A stretch of DNA of 64,000 nt from Falsiroseomonas selenitidurans (GTDB lineage Bacteria > Pseudomonadota > Alphaproteobacteria > Acetobacterales > Acetobacteraceae). The notes under the pieces are model-generated. The model was not told where the DNA came from. It worked only from the letters and a program-made list of their open reading frames with translations, and ran no database searches. The stretch spans positions 80,609 through 144,608 of the forward strand of contig NZ_JAAVNE010000009.1 of the NCBI RefSeq assembly GCF_012103215.1, given 5' to 3'. A program made the translations under genes and the position numbers. This document shows positions 8,644 to 16,437 of this stretch, in pieces; positions within the stretch are counted from its first letter, which is position 1; every line of letters begins with the position of its first letter.

Positions 8644-9440
8644 CGGGCGGAACCCAGGCGGGCGCTGATCTCGGCGGCCGCCTGTTGCAGTGCCGCCAGC
8701 ATGGCGGGCGCCGGCGGGTCCTGCACGAATTGCACGGACCCCACGATTCCGAGCGAGCCCACCAGCACCTCCCCGGCCGCGAAGATCGGCGCGGCCAGCA
8801 CGTTGATGCCGAGCAGCGCCTCGGACGGTGCGGTTTCCCACATCCGGCCGCGCACCTTCTCCAGCCGCGCCCGCAGGGAAGGCACGTCGGTCAGGGAATG
8901 CGGCGTCAGCGGCTCCAGCCGCCCGGCCAGGGTGCGGGCCAGGGCATCGGGCGGGCCGAAGGCGAGCATGACGCGGCCCTGGGCGGAGCAATGCGCCGCC
9001 GGCCGGTTGCCCGGCTGCACGCTGATCAGCACCTTGTTCGGCGCTTCCAGCGCATGCACCACCAGCGGGTCCCCGCCCGTCGGCACGGCCAGCAGCACGG
9101 ATTGCCCGACCGCGTCGCGCAGCCGGTGCATCGCGGCTTCCGCCACCCGCTTCAGGTCGAACTGCTCCCCCGCCGCCTGGCCGATCTGGAACATCCGCCA
9201 GGTCAGGTGGTAGCGCTCCGTCGTCTCCTCCTGCGCCACCAGCCCGGCCTGGCGCAGCGTGACCAGGTGGCGGTGCACCCGCCCCTTCGGTTCCGCCAAT
9301 TGGCGCGCCAGGTCGGAGACGCGCAGCGGGCCGCCGGCCAACGCCATCGCCTCCAGCACCCGCACCGCCATGAGAACGGAGCGCACGGCTGCCGTGCCGT
9401 CTTCCGTCGTTGCCTTCCCCGAGGCCGGTTTCTTGGTCAT
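8607..9440 (-). CDS. IclR family transcriptional regulator
   Basis: This 277-residue protein has a winged helix-turn-helix at residues ~20-75 (LRVSDLARQLAEPKGRVHRHL) and an IclR effector-binding domain beginning with the LAAxAMHRL-like helix. The effector region keeps the HCSAQGRVMLAF segment typical of the family. It reads toward the hyu operon and diverges from the ureohydrolase gene, sharing an 87-bp intergenic region. It is therefore the best candidate for local control of either. The ATG at 9440 is chosen because the frame upstream loses similarity. The effector is likely a small acid of the pathway (inference). Confidence 0.9.
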   Translation of the reverse strand: MTKKPASGKATTEDGTAAVRSVLMAVRVLEAMALAGGPLRVSDLARQLAEPKGRVHRHLVTLRQAGLVAQEETTERYHLTWRMFQIGQAAGEQFDLKRVAEAAMHRLRDAVGQSVLLAVPTGGDPLVVHALEAPNKVLISVQPGNRPAAHCSAQGRVMLAFGPPDALARTLAGRLEPLTPHSLTDVPSLRARLEKVRGRMWETAPSEALLGINVLAAPIFAAGEVLVGSLGIVGSVQFVQDPPAPAMLAALQQAAAEISARLGSARYRDSGGTKSRQ

Positions 9441-9527
9441 TTCGCCCAGCCTGCCGCCACGGGGGCGCTTGTGTCCATCCCCGCCCGGCTGGCAGGAAGC
9501 GGCGCCGCATTGCAGGAGACCGCGCGC

Positions 9528-10412
9528 ATGGCCGGAACCCCCACCTACGCCACCCCGCCCGGCTTCCTGGGCGTGACGCGAAGCGACCCGGCGGGCGCCA
9601 TCGCCCTTGCCGGCATCCCGCTGGATATCGGCACCACCAACCGCGCCGGCACCCGCGACGGGCCGCGCGCCATCCGCGCCGCCTCCCGCATGCTGGTCGA
9701 TGGCGCGCATCCGCAAAGCTGGGTGGACCCCGCCACCCTGAAGCTCGCCGACATCGGCGAATTCGCGCTGGCGCTGGGCGACATCCCGGGCAGCCTGGCG
9801 CGGATCGAGCAGCAGGCGGCGGGGCTGGAACACCTGGTGGCGCTGGGTGGCGAGCATGGGGTGACGTTGCCGCTGCTGCGGGCGCTGCGGAAGCGCCTCG
9901 GCGCGCCGCTCGGCCTGCTGGTCTTCGATGCGCATGTCGACACCTGGGCGGATAATTTCGGCCAGGCCTATGCGCATGGATCGGTCTTCTACCACGCGAT
10001 CACGGAGGGGCTGGTGGACGCCGGGCGGATGATCCAACTCGGCATCCGCTCTCCCGTGCAGCGCGAGGTCTGGGACTGGACGCTGGCCCAGGGGGTCACC
10101 ATCGTCACCGCGCAGGATTTCCATGCCACCGGGCCTGAGGCGGTGGCGGCGCGGGTGCGACAGGTGCTGGGGGCGGCGCCGGCCTATCTCTCCTTCGACA
10201 TCGACGCGCTGGACCCCGCCTTCGCCCCCGGCACCGGCACGCCGGAGCCGGGGGGGCTGGCAAGCTGGCAGGCCCAGGCGGTGCTGCGGCGCCTCAGTGG
10301 CCTGGATTTCCGTGGCATGGACGTGGTGGAGGTGGCGCCGGCCTACGACCATGCGGAGATCACCGCGCTGGCGGCGGCGACCATGGCCTGGGAGTATCTC
10401 TGCCGCGGCTGA
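9528..10412 (+). CDS. Ureohydrolase (agmatinase/guanidinobutyrase type)
   Basis: This 294-residue Mn-dependent enzyme hydrolyses a guanidino compound to urea and an amine or acid. The metal motifs are GGEHGVT (family GGDHS), DAHVDTW and SFDIDALDP, and the C-terminal EVAPAYD loop is also present, so all usual Mn ligands are kept. AGGAG sits just upstream of the ATG at 9528. It is transcribed away from the IclR gene and ends in a terminator-like structure at 10426-10470. Agmatine as substrate would give putrescine, and the next genes make and use putrescine. However, control by IclR and the hyu locus would equally fit guanidinobutyrate or a similar catabolic substrate. Confidence 0.85.
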   Translation: MAGTPTYATPPGFLGVTRSDPAGAIALAGIPLDIGTTNRAGTRDGPRAIRAASRMLVDGAHPQSWVDPATLKLADIGEFALALGDIPGSLARIEQQAAGLEHLVALGGEHGVTLPLLRALRKRLGAPLGLLVFDAHVDTWADNFGQAYAHGSVFYHAITEGLVDAGRMIQLGIRSPVQREVWDWTLAQGVTIVTAQDFHATGPEAVAARVRQVLGAAPAYLSFDIDALDPAFAPGTGTPEPGGLASWQAQAVLRRLSGLDFRGMDVVEVAPAYDHAEITALAAATMAWEYLCRG

Positions 10413-10425
10413 AAGACTTCCGGCG

Positions 10426-10470
10426 CCTTTGCAGATCGGCCGGCAGACCCGCGCGGGGTTTTTGCAAAGG
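10426..10470 (+). terminator. Terminator-like structure after the ureohydrolase gene
   Basis: An 8-bp outer stem, CCTTTGCA at 10426-10433 with TGCAAAGG at 10463-10470, encloses an inner ACCC/GGGT helix followed by five T residues at 10459-10463. It lies 13 nt after the stop codon. It probably ends the ureohydrolase transcript and separates it from the decarboxylase unit. Confidence 0.5.
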
Positions 10471-10484
10471 GCCAGAAAAACCTC

Positions 10485-10514
10485 TTGCATCCCCGCAGGG
10501 GCGCCGCTATTTAT
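10485..10514 (+). promoter_or_regulatory. Candidate promoter for the decarboxylase leader
   Basis: TTGCAT at 10485-10490 is followed after exactly 17 nt by TATTTA at 10508-10513. This is the only AT-rich, promoter-like segment in the 600 bp between the two genes. It directly precedes the first strong hairpin of the leader at 10523-10545. It would place the start of transcription about 500 nt before the coding region. No experimental support; the -35 match is partial. Confidence 0.4.
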
Positions 10515-10520
10515 CCGGCC

Positions 10521-11023
10521 GTGACGAGGCGCCTGGCGCTTCGTCCTGAGACCCGACGCCATCGCACGTGCCGCGAGCCCCCTGCCAGATCCGGGGGCAC
10601 AGCAACGACGGGACGCGTCCTTTGTTCACGCCGGTCCGCAAGGGCCGGAAGGTTCGAGGGAACCGCCTGTGTCGCCTGATCGCCGCCGCGCGAAGCCGGG
10701 ATCCAACCTCCCGCACTGACCGCGTCATCGCGCCCGAAGCGCCGCCTCCCCGCCTGCCCGATCCCGAGGGATCGAGGCGCGTGGCGCGGCAGCGCTTCCG
10801 CCGCCCGCGTCCCGTCCCCCCGCCCCCGGCGGGTGGCGTGCCGCGCGCGGTGCCCGGGTGTGCGACGATCATGAAGCCCCGGTTCCCTCTTTCCCGCCGC
10901 CGCGCCCCCCGCTCCCCCGGGATCGTGGCGCGGCGGCGGGCGTCTCTTGAAGACGCGTCCGATACGGCCCTCCGGTCATCGGACGCGAGGAACCACCTCT
11001 CCAGCGCCGAAGGGGTTGCTGCC
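10521..11023 (+). promoter_or_regulatory. Long structured leader of the ornithine decarboxylase gene (speF-type leader candidate)
   Basis: About 500 nt without a convincing gene, packed with perfect dyads. 10523-10545 has a 10-bp stem with a CTG loop. 10631-10648 has a 7-bp stem capped by a GCAA tetraloop, and 10651-10664 is GGTTC/GAACC. 10760-10773 is GATCC/GGATC. A 14-bp stem joins 10893-10906 to 10927-10940. 10940-10956 is GCGTCT/AGACGC and 10954-10987 is a 10-bp stem. Near the start codon, AACC-A-CC at 10991-10997 can pair with GGGGTT at 11012-11017, which contains the ribosome binding site. Rfam holds a speF leader motif from alphaproteobacterial ornithine decarboxylase genes; membership here is inferred from position and structure. 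A ligand or attenuation mechanism is not proven. Confidence 0.6.
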
Positions 11024-12244
11024 ATGACCGACCTCCGTTTCCGTGGCGCCGTTGCGCCGCTCCGCCGGGCTCCCGCCCAGGACCTGCCGCGCGACGTCGC
11101 CGGGCTGGTGGCCGCGCTGCGGCCGGAGGCGCCGCTGCATTGCCTGCGCCCGGCCACCGTCGCCGGCGCGGCGGAGAGCTTCCTGGCCGCCTTCCCGGGC
11201 ACCGTCATGTATGCCGTGAAGTGCAACCCGGAGCCGGCGATGCTGCGCGCCCTGTGGGCGGGCGGCGTCCGCCACTTCGACTGCGCCTCCGCCGGCGAGG
11301 TCCGCCTGGTCCGCACCATGTTCCCGGAGGCCGAGATCCACTTCATGCACCCGGTCAAGGCGCGCGGCGCGATCCGCGAGGCCCATGGCGCGCATGGCGT
11401 GCGCGACTTCGTGCTCGACAGCCGGGCGGAGCTGGACAAGATCCTGGCGGAGACCGGTGGCCGGGGCCTGAACCTCATCATCCGGCTCGGCCTGCCGAAG
11501 GGCAACGCGACCTACGACCTGTCCGGCAAGTTCGGCGCGGAGCCGGCGGAAGCCGCCGCCCTGCTGCGCGCCGCGCGGCCGCATGCCGGCCGGCTGGGCG
11601 TGTCCTTCCATGTCGGCTCGCAATGCCTGGACCCGGGCGCCTACGCCCGCGCCATCGCGCTGGCCGCCGAAGTGATCCGGGACGCCGGCGTGGCGGTGGA
11701 GGTGCTGGATGTCGGCGGGGGCTTCCCCGTCGCCTATCCGGATGTGGTGCCGCCGCCGCTGTCGGCCTTCATGGCGGCCATCCGCACGGCCTTCGCCGCC
11801 GCGGCGCTGCCGGGGGTGGAGCTGTGGGCGGAGCCGGGCCGCGCGCTGGTCGCCGGCGGCGCCTCCGTCGTCGTGCAGGTGCAGGCGCGGCGGGATGGCA
11901 TGCTGTTCATCAATGACGGCGTCTATGGCGCGCTGTCCGATGCCGGCGTGCCGGGCTTCCGGTTTCCGGTGAAGCTGATCCGGCCCGGTTCCGCCAGCAC
12001 GGTGGAGACGGTGCCCTTCAGCTTCTTCGGCCCCACCTGCGACACGGCGGACCGGATGGAAGGCCCCTTCCTGCTGCCGGCCGATGTGGCGGAGGGCGAC
12101 TGGATCGAGATCGGCCAGCTCGGGGCCTATGGCGCCTGCCTGCGCACCGCCTTCAACGGCTTCGATCGCGCCGGGATGGTGGAGGTGGCCGATGCGCCGC
12201 TGCTGCACACCCCGGGTTATGGCCGGGTGGCGCTGGCCGCCTGA
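11024..12244 (+). CDS. Ornithine (or lysine/ornithine) decarboxylase, alanine-racemase fold
   Basis: This 406-residue PLP enzyme of fold III decarboxylates ornithine to putrescine in the cytoplasm. The PLP lysine is K66 in YAVKCNPEP. Also present are the FHVGSQC segment, the GGGFP phosphate loop, EPGRALVA, and GPTCDTADRM with the active-site cysteine contributed across the dimer. Length matches the short alphaproteobacterial and eukaryote-like type. The ATG at 11024 has GAAGGGG 8 nt upstream; the frame stays open far upstream, but that stretch is Arg/Pro-rich and reads as structured RNA. Homospermidine synthase follows after 118 bp, so putrescine would be the shared intermediate. Some relatives also take lysine. 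Confidence 0.9.
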   Translation: MTDLRFRGAVAPLRRAPAQDLPRDVAGLVAALRPEAPLHCLRPATVAGAAESFLAAFPGTVMYAVKCNPEPAMLRALWAGGVRHFDCASAGEVRLVRTMFPEAEIHFMHPVKARGAIREAHGAHGVRDFVLDSRAELDKILAETGGRGLNLIIRLGLPKGNATYDLSGKFGAEPAEAAALLRAARPHAGRLGVSFHVGSQCLDPGAYARAIALAAEVIRDAGVAVEVLDVGGGFPVAYPDVVPPPLSAFMAAIRTAFAAAALPGVELWAEPGRALVAGGASVVVQVQARRDGMLFINDGVYGALSDAGVPGFRFPVKLIRPGSASTVETVPFSFFGPTCDTADRMEGPFLLPADVAEGDWIEIGQLGAYGACLRTAFNGFDRAGMVEVADAPLLHTPGYGRVALAA

Positions 12245-12256
12245 CGCCGCCGGGCC

Positions 12257-12340
12257 GGACCCTGCCCACATGGCAGGGTCCGCCTCCATCTTGTCGCGTG
12301 ACCCGCGCCGCAGGCCGTAGCAGCCTGCGGCGCCCCTTTC
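12257..12340 (+). terminator. Two strong stem-loops between decarboxylase and homospermidine synthase
   Basis: Stem 1 is GGACCCTGCC at 12257-12266 with GGCAGGGTCC at 12272-12281 (10 bp, 5-nt loop). Stem 2 is GCGCCGCAGGC at 12305-12315 with GCCTGCGGCGC at 12323-12333 (11 bp, 7-nt loop), followed by the pyrimidine run CCCTTTCCTT. Stem 2 resembles a factor-independent terminator placed 30 bp before the next start codon. It could end the decarboxylase transcript or attenuate read-through. Confidence 0.5.
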
Positions 12341-12362
12341 CTTGTTCGGGAGTGCCCTTGAA

Positions 12363-13781
12363 ATGAAGCATGTCGCCTTCGACGGCCGCCTGGTGATCCT
12401 GGGCTTCGGCTCGATCGGCCAGGGAGTCCTGCCGCTGATCCTGCGCCATATCGACCTGCCGGCGGAGCGCATCACCATCGTGACGGCGGAGGAGCGTGGC
12501 CGGGAGGTGGCGGCCGAATACGGCATCCGCTTCATCCTGCAGGCCGCGACGCGCGAGAATTTCTCGGACCTGCTCTCCCCGCTGCTGTCGAGCGGCGACT
12601 TCCTGCTGAACCTGTCGGTGGACGTCTCCTCGGTGGAGCTGATGAAGCTCTGCAACCGGCTGGACGTGCTGTATCTCGACACGGTGGTGGAGCCCTGGGC
12701 CGGCGGCTACACGGACACCTCCCTCACCCCCTCCCAGCGCTCCAACTATGCGATGCGGGAGGAAGCGGTGGCGCTGCGCCCAGCCTTCGCCGGCGGCCCC
12801 ACCAGCATCACCGCGCATGGCGCCAACCCGGGGCTGGTCAGCCACTTCGTCAAGCAGGCGCTGCTCGACATCGCCCGCGACACCGGCGCGCCCGTCGCCA
12901 CGCCGCCGCCGGCCAGCGACCGCGCGGCCTGGGCCGGCATCGCGGCGAAGCTGGGGGTGAAGGTGATTCACATCGCGGAGCGCGACACCCAGGTGGCCGA
13001 CCGCCCGAAGAAGCCGGGCGAATTCGTCAACACCTGGTCGGTCGATGGCTTCGTGGGCGAAGGCTGCCAGCCGGCGGAACTCGGCTGGGGCAGCCATGAG
13101 AAGGAATTGCCGCCGGATGGCCACCGCCACGGCTTCGGCTGCGACGCCGCGATCTACCTGATGCGCCCCGGCGCCTCCACCCGCGTGCGCACCTGGACGC
13201 CGCTGGAAGGGCCGATGCACGGCTTCCTCATCACCCACAATGAGAGCATCTCGCTGGCCGACTACTACACGCTGCGCGACGCCGACGGCACGGTGGTCTA
13301 TCGCCCCACCGCGCACTACGCCTACCACCCCTGCGACGATGCGGTGCTGTCGGTGCATGAGCTGGCCGGCAAGAACTGGGAGATGCAGCCCGAGAAGCGG
13401 CTGATGACCGATGAGATCACCCACGGCATGGACGAGCTCGGCGTGCTGCTGATGGGCCATGCCAAGGGCGCCTACTGGTACGGCTCCCGCCTGACGATCG
13501 GGGAGGCGCGGCGCGCCGCGCCGCACAACAACGCCACCTCGCTGCAGGTCACGGCGGCGGTGCTGGCCGGCGTGATCTGGGCGATGGAGAACCCGCGCCG
13601 GGGCGTGGTGGAATCGGACGAGATCGACCATGCGCGGGTGCTGGAGATCTGCGCCCCCTACCTCGGCGACGTGGTCGGCGAATACGCGGACTGGACGCCG
13701 CTGGAAGGCCGCGGCGTGCTGTTCCCGGAGGCGGTGGACACCACCGATCCGTGGCAGTTCCGCAACTTCCGGGTGGTCTGA
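12363..13781 (+). CDS. hss: Homospermidine synthase
   Basis: This 472-residue NAD-dependent enzyme joins two putrescines (or spermidine and putrescine) into homospermidine, the main long polyamine of many alphaproteobacteria. The Rossmann motif GFGSIG is at residues 14-19. Family segments include DTVVEPWAGGY, ITAHGANPGLVSHFVK, HNESISLADYYT and the C-terminal NNATSLQVTAAVLAG region. The ATG at 12363 is preferred over the TTG at 12342 because CGGGAG lies about 10 nt upstream of it. Together with the upstream decarboxylase it completes ornithine to putrescine to homospermidine. Confidence 0.93.
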   Translation: MKHVAFDGRLVILGFGSIGQGVLPLILRHIDLPAERITIVTAEERGREVAAEYGIRFILQAATRENFSDLLSPLLSSGDFLLNLSVDVSSVELMKLCNRLDVLYLDTVVEPWAGGYTDTSLTPSQRSNYAMREEAVALRPAFAGGPTSITAHGANPGLVSHFVKQALLDIARDTGAPVATPPPASDRAAWAGIAAKLGVKVIHIAERDTQVADRPKKPGEFVNTWSVDGFVGEGCQPAELGWGSHEKELPPDGHRHGFGCDAAIYLMRPGASTRVRTWTPLEGPMHGFLITHNESISLADYYTLRDADGTVVYRPTAHYAYHPCDDAVLSVHELAGKNWEMQPEKRLMTDEITHGMDELGVLLMGHAKGAYWYGSRLTIGEARRAAPHNNATSLQVTAAVLAGVIWAMENPRRGVVESDEIDHARVLEICAPYLGDVVGEYADWTPLEGRGVLFPEAVDTTDPWQFRNFRVV

Positions 13782-13836
13782 CTTCCGCCACCCCTGCATC
13801 GGCGGCATGATCGCCGCCGATGGAGGACCATGCGGC

Positions 13837-15453
13837 ATGAAGCGGATCCTGTTGGCCGGCGCGGCCGGCCTGGCCCTGGCGACCGGCGCCTTCCAGGGGG
13901 CGCCTCAGGCGCAGACCCTGCGCATCGCGACCTCGGCGGAGGCGACCTCCGCCGACCCGCAACATTATGCCGCCGCCCCCAACTCCACCCTGCACGACCA
14001 TGTGTTCGAGACGCTGGTGGAGCAGGATGCGCGGCTGAAGACCACGCCCTCCCTCGCCACCGCCTGGTCGCGGCGCGACGACACCACCTGGGTGTTCGAC
14101 CTGCGGCAGGGCGTGCGCTTCCACAATGGCCAGGACTTCACCTCGGCCGATGTGGTGTTCTCCCTCTGCCGCATCCTGAACAACGAGACGGAGCTGGCCG
14201 TCTCCTACTCCTCCATCGTGCGCCGGCTGGCGCGGGTGGAGGCGGAAGGGCCGCACCGCGTGGTGATCGCCACGCGGCAGCCGGAGCCGCTGCTGCCGGC
14301 AGACATTGCCAGCCTGCGGATCATCCCCGCCGGGCTGGTGCCGGCGCGGCCCATCGCCTTCAGCCTGGAGGACAAATGCGCCGGCGCCGGCCAGCCCTGG
14401 CCGACCCTGGCGCAGTTCAACGACGGCGCCGCCGCCATCGGCACCGGCCCCTTCCGGATGCGCCGCTTCGACCGCAGCGGCGTGACGGAGCTGGCACGCA
14501 ACGATGACTACTGGGGGGAGAAGCCGCATTGGGCCACGGTGCGGCTGCAGCCGGTGACGGCGGCGGGACCGCGGCTCGCCGGGCTGCTGGCCGGGGACCA
14601 TGACATCGTGGAGGCGCCTTCCACCGGCGACATCCCGCGCCTGCGCAGCAACCCGGCCATCCGCCTGGCGGTGGCGCCGACCACGCGGCTGATCTTCCTG
14701 CAACTCGACCAGCGGGAGCCCGCACCCTTCGTCAATGGCGGCACCGGGGCCAACCCGCTGCGCGATCCCCGCGTGCGCCAGGCGCTGTCGCTGGCCATCG
14801 ACCGCAAGGCGATCGCGGAGCGGGTGATGGATGGCCTGGCGCTGCCGGCGACGCAGTTCCTGCCGGAGGGCATGTTCGGCACCATCCCCGGCCTGCCCGT
14901 GCTGCCCTACGACCCCGCCCGCGCCCGCACCCTGCTGGCGGAGGCCGGCCATGCGCAGGGCTTCAGCCTGGTGCTGCACGCCACCAACAACCGCTACGTG
15001 AACGATGCCCGCGTGATCCAGGCCATCGCCCAGTACCTCAACCGCATCGGCGTGCGGGCGGAGGTGGATGCCATGCCCTCCAACGTCTACTTCGGCCGCC
15101 GGGCGCGGCGCGAATTCTCCGTCCCCATGGGTGGCTGGGCAGCGAATGCGGAGGAGACGCTGCTGTTCTTCCGCACCTGGATGACCAGCACGGACCGCGC
15201 CCGCGGCCTCGGCGGCAGCAACTATGCCGGCTGGTCCAACGCCGCCTTCGACGCCGCCGCCGTCACCGCCGTGACGACGATGGACGATGCCGAGCGCGGC
15301 CGGCTGTTGCGCGAGGCCTCGCGCATCGGGCTGGAACAGGGCCCGGTCGTGCCGATCCATTTCGAGAGCGCGGTCTGGGCCTTCCGGCGCGGCCTGGCCT
15401 ATGCCGGCCGCATGGACCAGCGGACCCTGGCGCAGGAGGTGCGGCCCGAATGA
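13837..15453 (+). CDS. Periplasmic solute-binding protein of a Dpp/Opp-type ABC importer (family 5)
   Basis: This 538-residue secreted binding protein has a Sec signal of about 26 residues (hydrophobic AGAAGLALATGAF, cleavage near PQAQ). The family 5 core follows: WVFDLRQGVRFHNG, DVVFSLCRI, GTGPFRM, DPRVRQALSLAID and NYAGWSNAAFD. GGAGGA lies 9 nt before the ATG at 13837. No permease or ATPase gene is adjacent; it is followed, with a 4-nt overlap, by a hydrolase gene. It probably uses permeases encoded elsewhere. The ligand is unknown; the hydrolase neighbour suggests an ester or amide. Confidence 0.88.
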   Translation: MKRILLAGAAGLALATGAFQGAPQAQTLRIATSAEATSADPQHYAAAPNSTLHDHVFETLVEQDARLKTTPSLATAWSRRDDTTWVFDLRQGVRFHNGQDFTSADVVFSLCRILNNETELAVSYSSIVRRLARVEAEGPHRVVIATRQPEPLLPADIASLRIIPAGLVPARPIAFSLEDKCAGAGQPWPTLAQFNDGAAAIGTGPFRMRRFDRSGVTELARNDDYWGEKPHWATVRLQPVTAAGPRLAGLLAGDHDIVEAPSTGDIPRLRSNPAIRLAVAPTTRLIFLQLDQREPAPFVNGGTGANPLRDPRVRQALSLAIDRKAIAERVMDGLALPATQFLPEGMFGTIPGLPVLPYDPARARTLLAEAGHAQGFSLVLHATNNRYVNDARVIQAIAQYLNRIGVRAEVDAMPSNVYFGRRARREFSVPMGGWAANAEETLLFFRTWMTSTDRARGLGGSNYAGWSNAAFDAAAVTAVTTMDDAERGRLLREASRIGLEQGPVVPIHFESAVWAFRRGLAYAGRMDQRTLAQEVRPE

Positions 15454-16340
15454 CCCCGCCCCTCAATCCGCTGGCGCAGGCCTTCTCCGCCACCGGTCGC
15501 AGCGCCATCCCCTGGGCGGATGCCGCCTGCGACCTGGAACGGCCGCTGACCCTGCATGGCTATCGCCCCGCCGGCCACCGGCCGGAAAACCCGGTGGTGA
15601 TCGTGCAGCACGGCATGCTGCGCAATGGCGACGACTACCGGGACTTCTGGATCCCGGCGGCGGAAAAGCACGGGCTGCTCATCATCGCGCCGACCTTCGG
15701 CAAGGCCGGCTGGCCGGAGGCCGAGCACTACAACAACGGGCTGGTGCTGGACGATCTCGGCCAGCCCAGGCCGCGCCAATCCTGGGCCTATGGCATCCCG
15801 GCCCGGGTCTTCGCCGCGCTGCGGGCGGCCGGCGTCACCACCCGCCCGCGGGCGCATCTGTTCGGCCATTCCGCTGGCGGCCAGTTCGGCCACCGGTTGA
15901 TGTCGACCCAGCCGCATGACTGGCTGGAAGCGGCCACCATCGGCAATCCCGGCTGGTACACCCTGCCCACCCTGGACCGGGCCTTCCCCGAGGGGCTGGG
16001 CGGCATCGGGCTGGCGGAGGCCGACCTGCTGCGGCTGCTGGCCTTCCCGATGACCATCCTGGCCGGCGACCAGGACACGGAGACCAACGCCGCCTCCCTG
16101 CCATCCTCGCCGGCCGCCCTCGCCCAGGGGCCGCATCGTTTCGCCCGGGCGCATAACTACCTGGCGGAAGGCCGGGCGGCGGCGGCGCGGCGCGGCGTGG
16201 CCTGCAACTGGCGCCTGGTGCCGGTGGCGGGCATCGGCCATGACGGCCGCGCCATGTCCGCCGTTGCCGCCGCGCTGTGGTTCGAGGGGCGGCTGATCTC
16301 GGCAGAAGAAGCCGGCGTTTCCGCGGCCGGCGTGGCCTGA
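15450..16340 (+). CDS. Alpha/beta hydrolase (depolymerase/esterase-like)
   Basis: This 296-residue protein has an alpha/beta hydrolase fold. The nucleophile elbow is GHSAGG with Ser141. The oxyanion-side HG occurs in IVQHGML near residue 54. The likely acid is in AGDQDTETN, and the histidine is in GIGHDG near residue 261. It resembles the PHB-depolymerase/esterase-like group. No signal peptide is seen, so it is probably cytoplasmic. ATGA overlap with the binding-protein gene means co-translation, suggesting it cleaves an imported ester or amide (inference). Confidence 0.8.
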   Translation: MTPPLNPLAQAFSATGRSAIPWADAACDLERPLTLHGYRPAGHRPENPVVIVQHGMLRNGDDYRDFWIPAAEKHGLLIIAPTFGKAGWPEAEHYNNGLVLDDLGQPRPRQSWAYGIPARVFAALRAAGVTTRPRAHLFGHSAGGQFGHRLMSTQPHDWLEAATIGNPGWYTLPTLDRAFPEGLGGIGLAEADLLRLLAFPMTILAGDQDTETNAASLPSSPAALAQGPHRFARAHNYLAEGRAAAARRGVACNWRLVPVAGIGHDGRAMSAVAAALWFEGRLISAEEAGVSAAGVA

Positions 16341-16383
16341 CGGCGCTGCGGATGCGTTGACGGGGGGCGGGGCAGCCCCTAGC

Positions 16384-16404
16384 GTCATCAGGTCATATGA
16401 TGAC
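16384..16404. promoter_or_regulatory. Candidate GntR-family operator
   Basis: GTCATCA at 16384-16390 and TGATGAC at 16398-16404 form a perfect 7-bp inverted repeat with 7 nt between. Nested inside is GTCAT-ATG-ATGAC at 16392-16404. It lies about 34 bp upstream of the GntR gene start, in the only AT-richer stretch of the region. Size and symmetry suit a FadR-type dimer site, so autoregulation is likely. Confidence 0.45.
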
Positions 16405-16437
16405 TCGTACGGATTTGCCCCGCCGGATGCCTGTTCC

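Noticed and set aside
10568..11023. N-terminal extension of the ornithine decarboxylase: the coding frame is open for about 150 codons upstream of ATG 11024.
   Set aside because: The extra residues are Arg/Pro-rich low-complexity sequence, the decarboxylase fold begins right after ATG 11024, a ribosome site precedes that ATG, and the upstream DNA is full of dyads typical of a leader RNA.
13837..15453. Assignment of the first family 5 binding protein to one of the two importer operons.
   Set aside because: It is in a separate plus-strand unit with a hydrolase and lacks close similarity to the other binding proteins; no basis for pairing.
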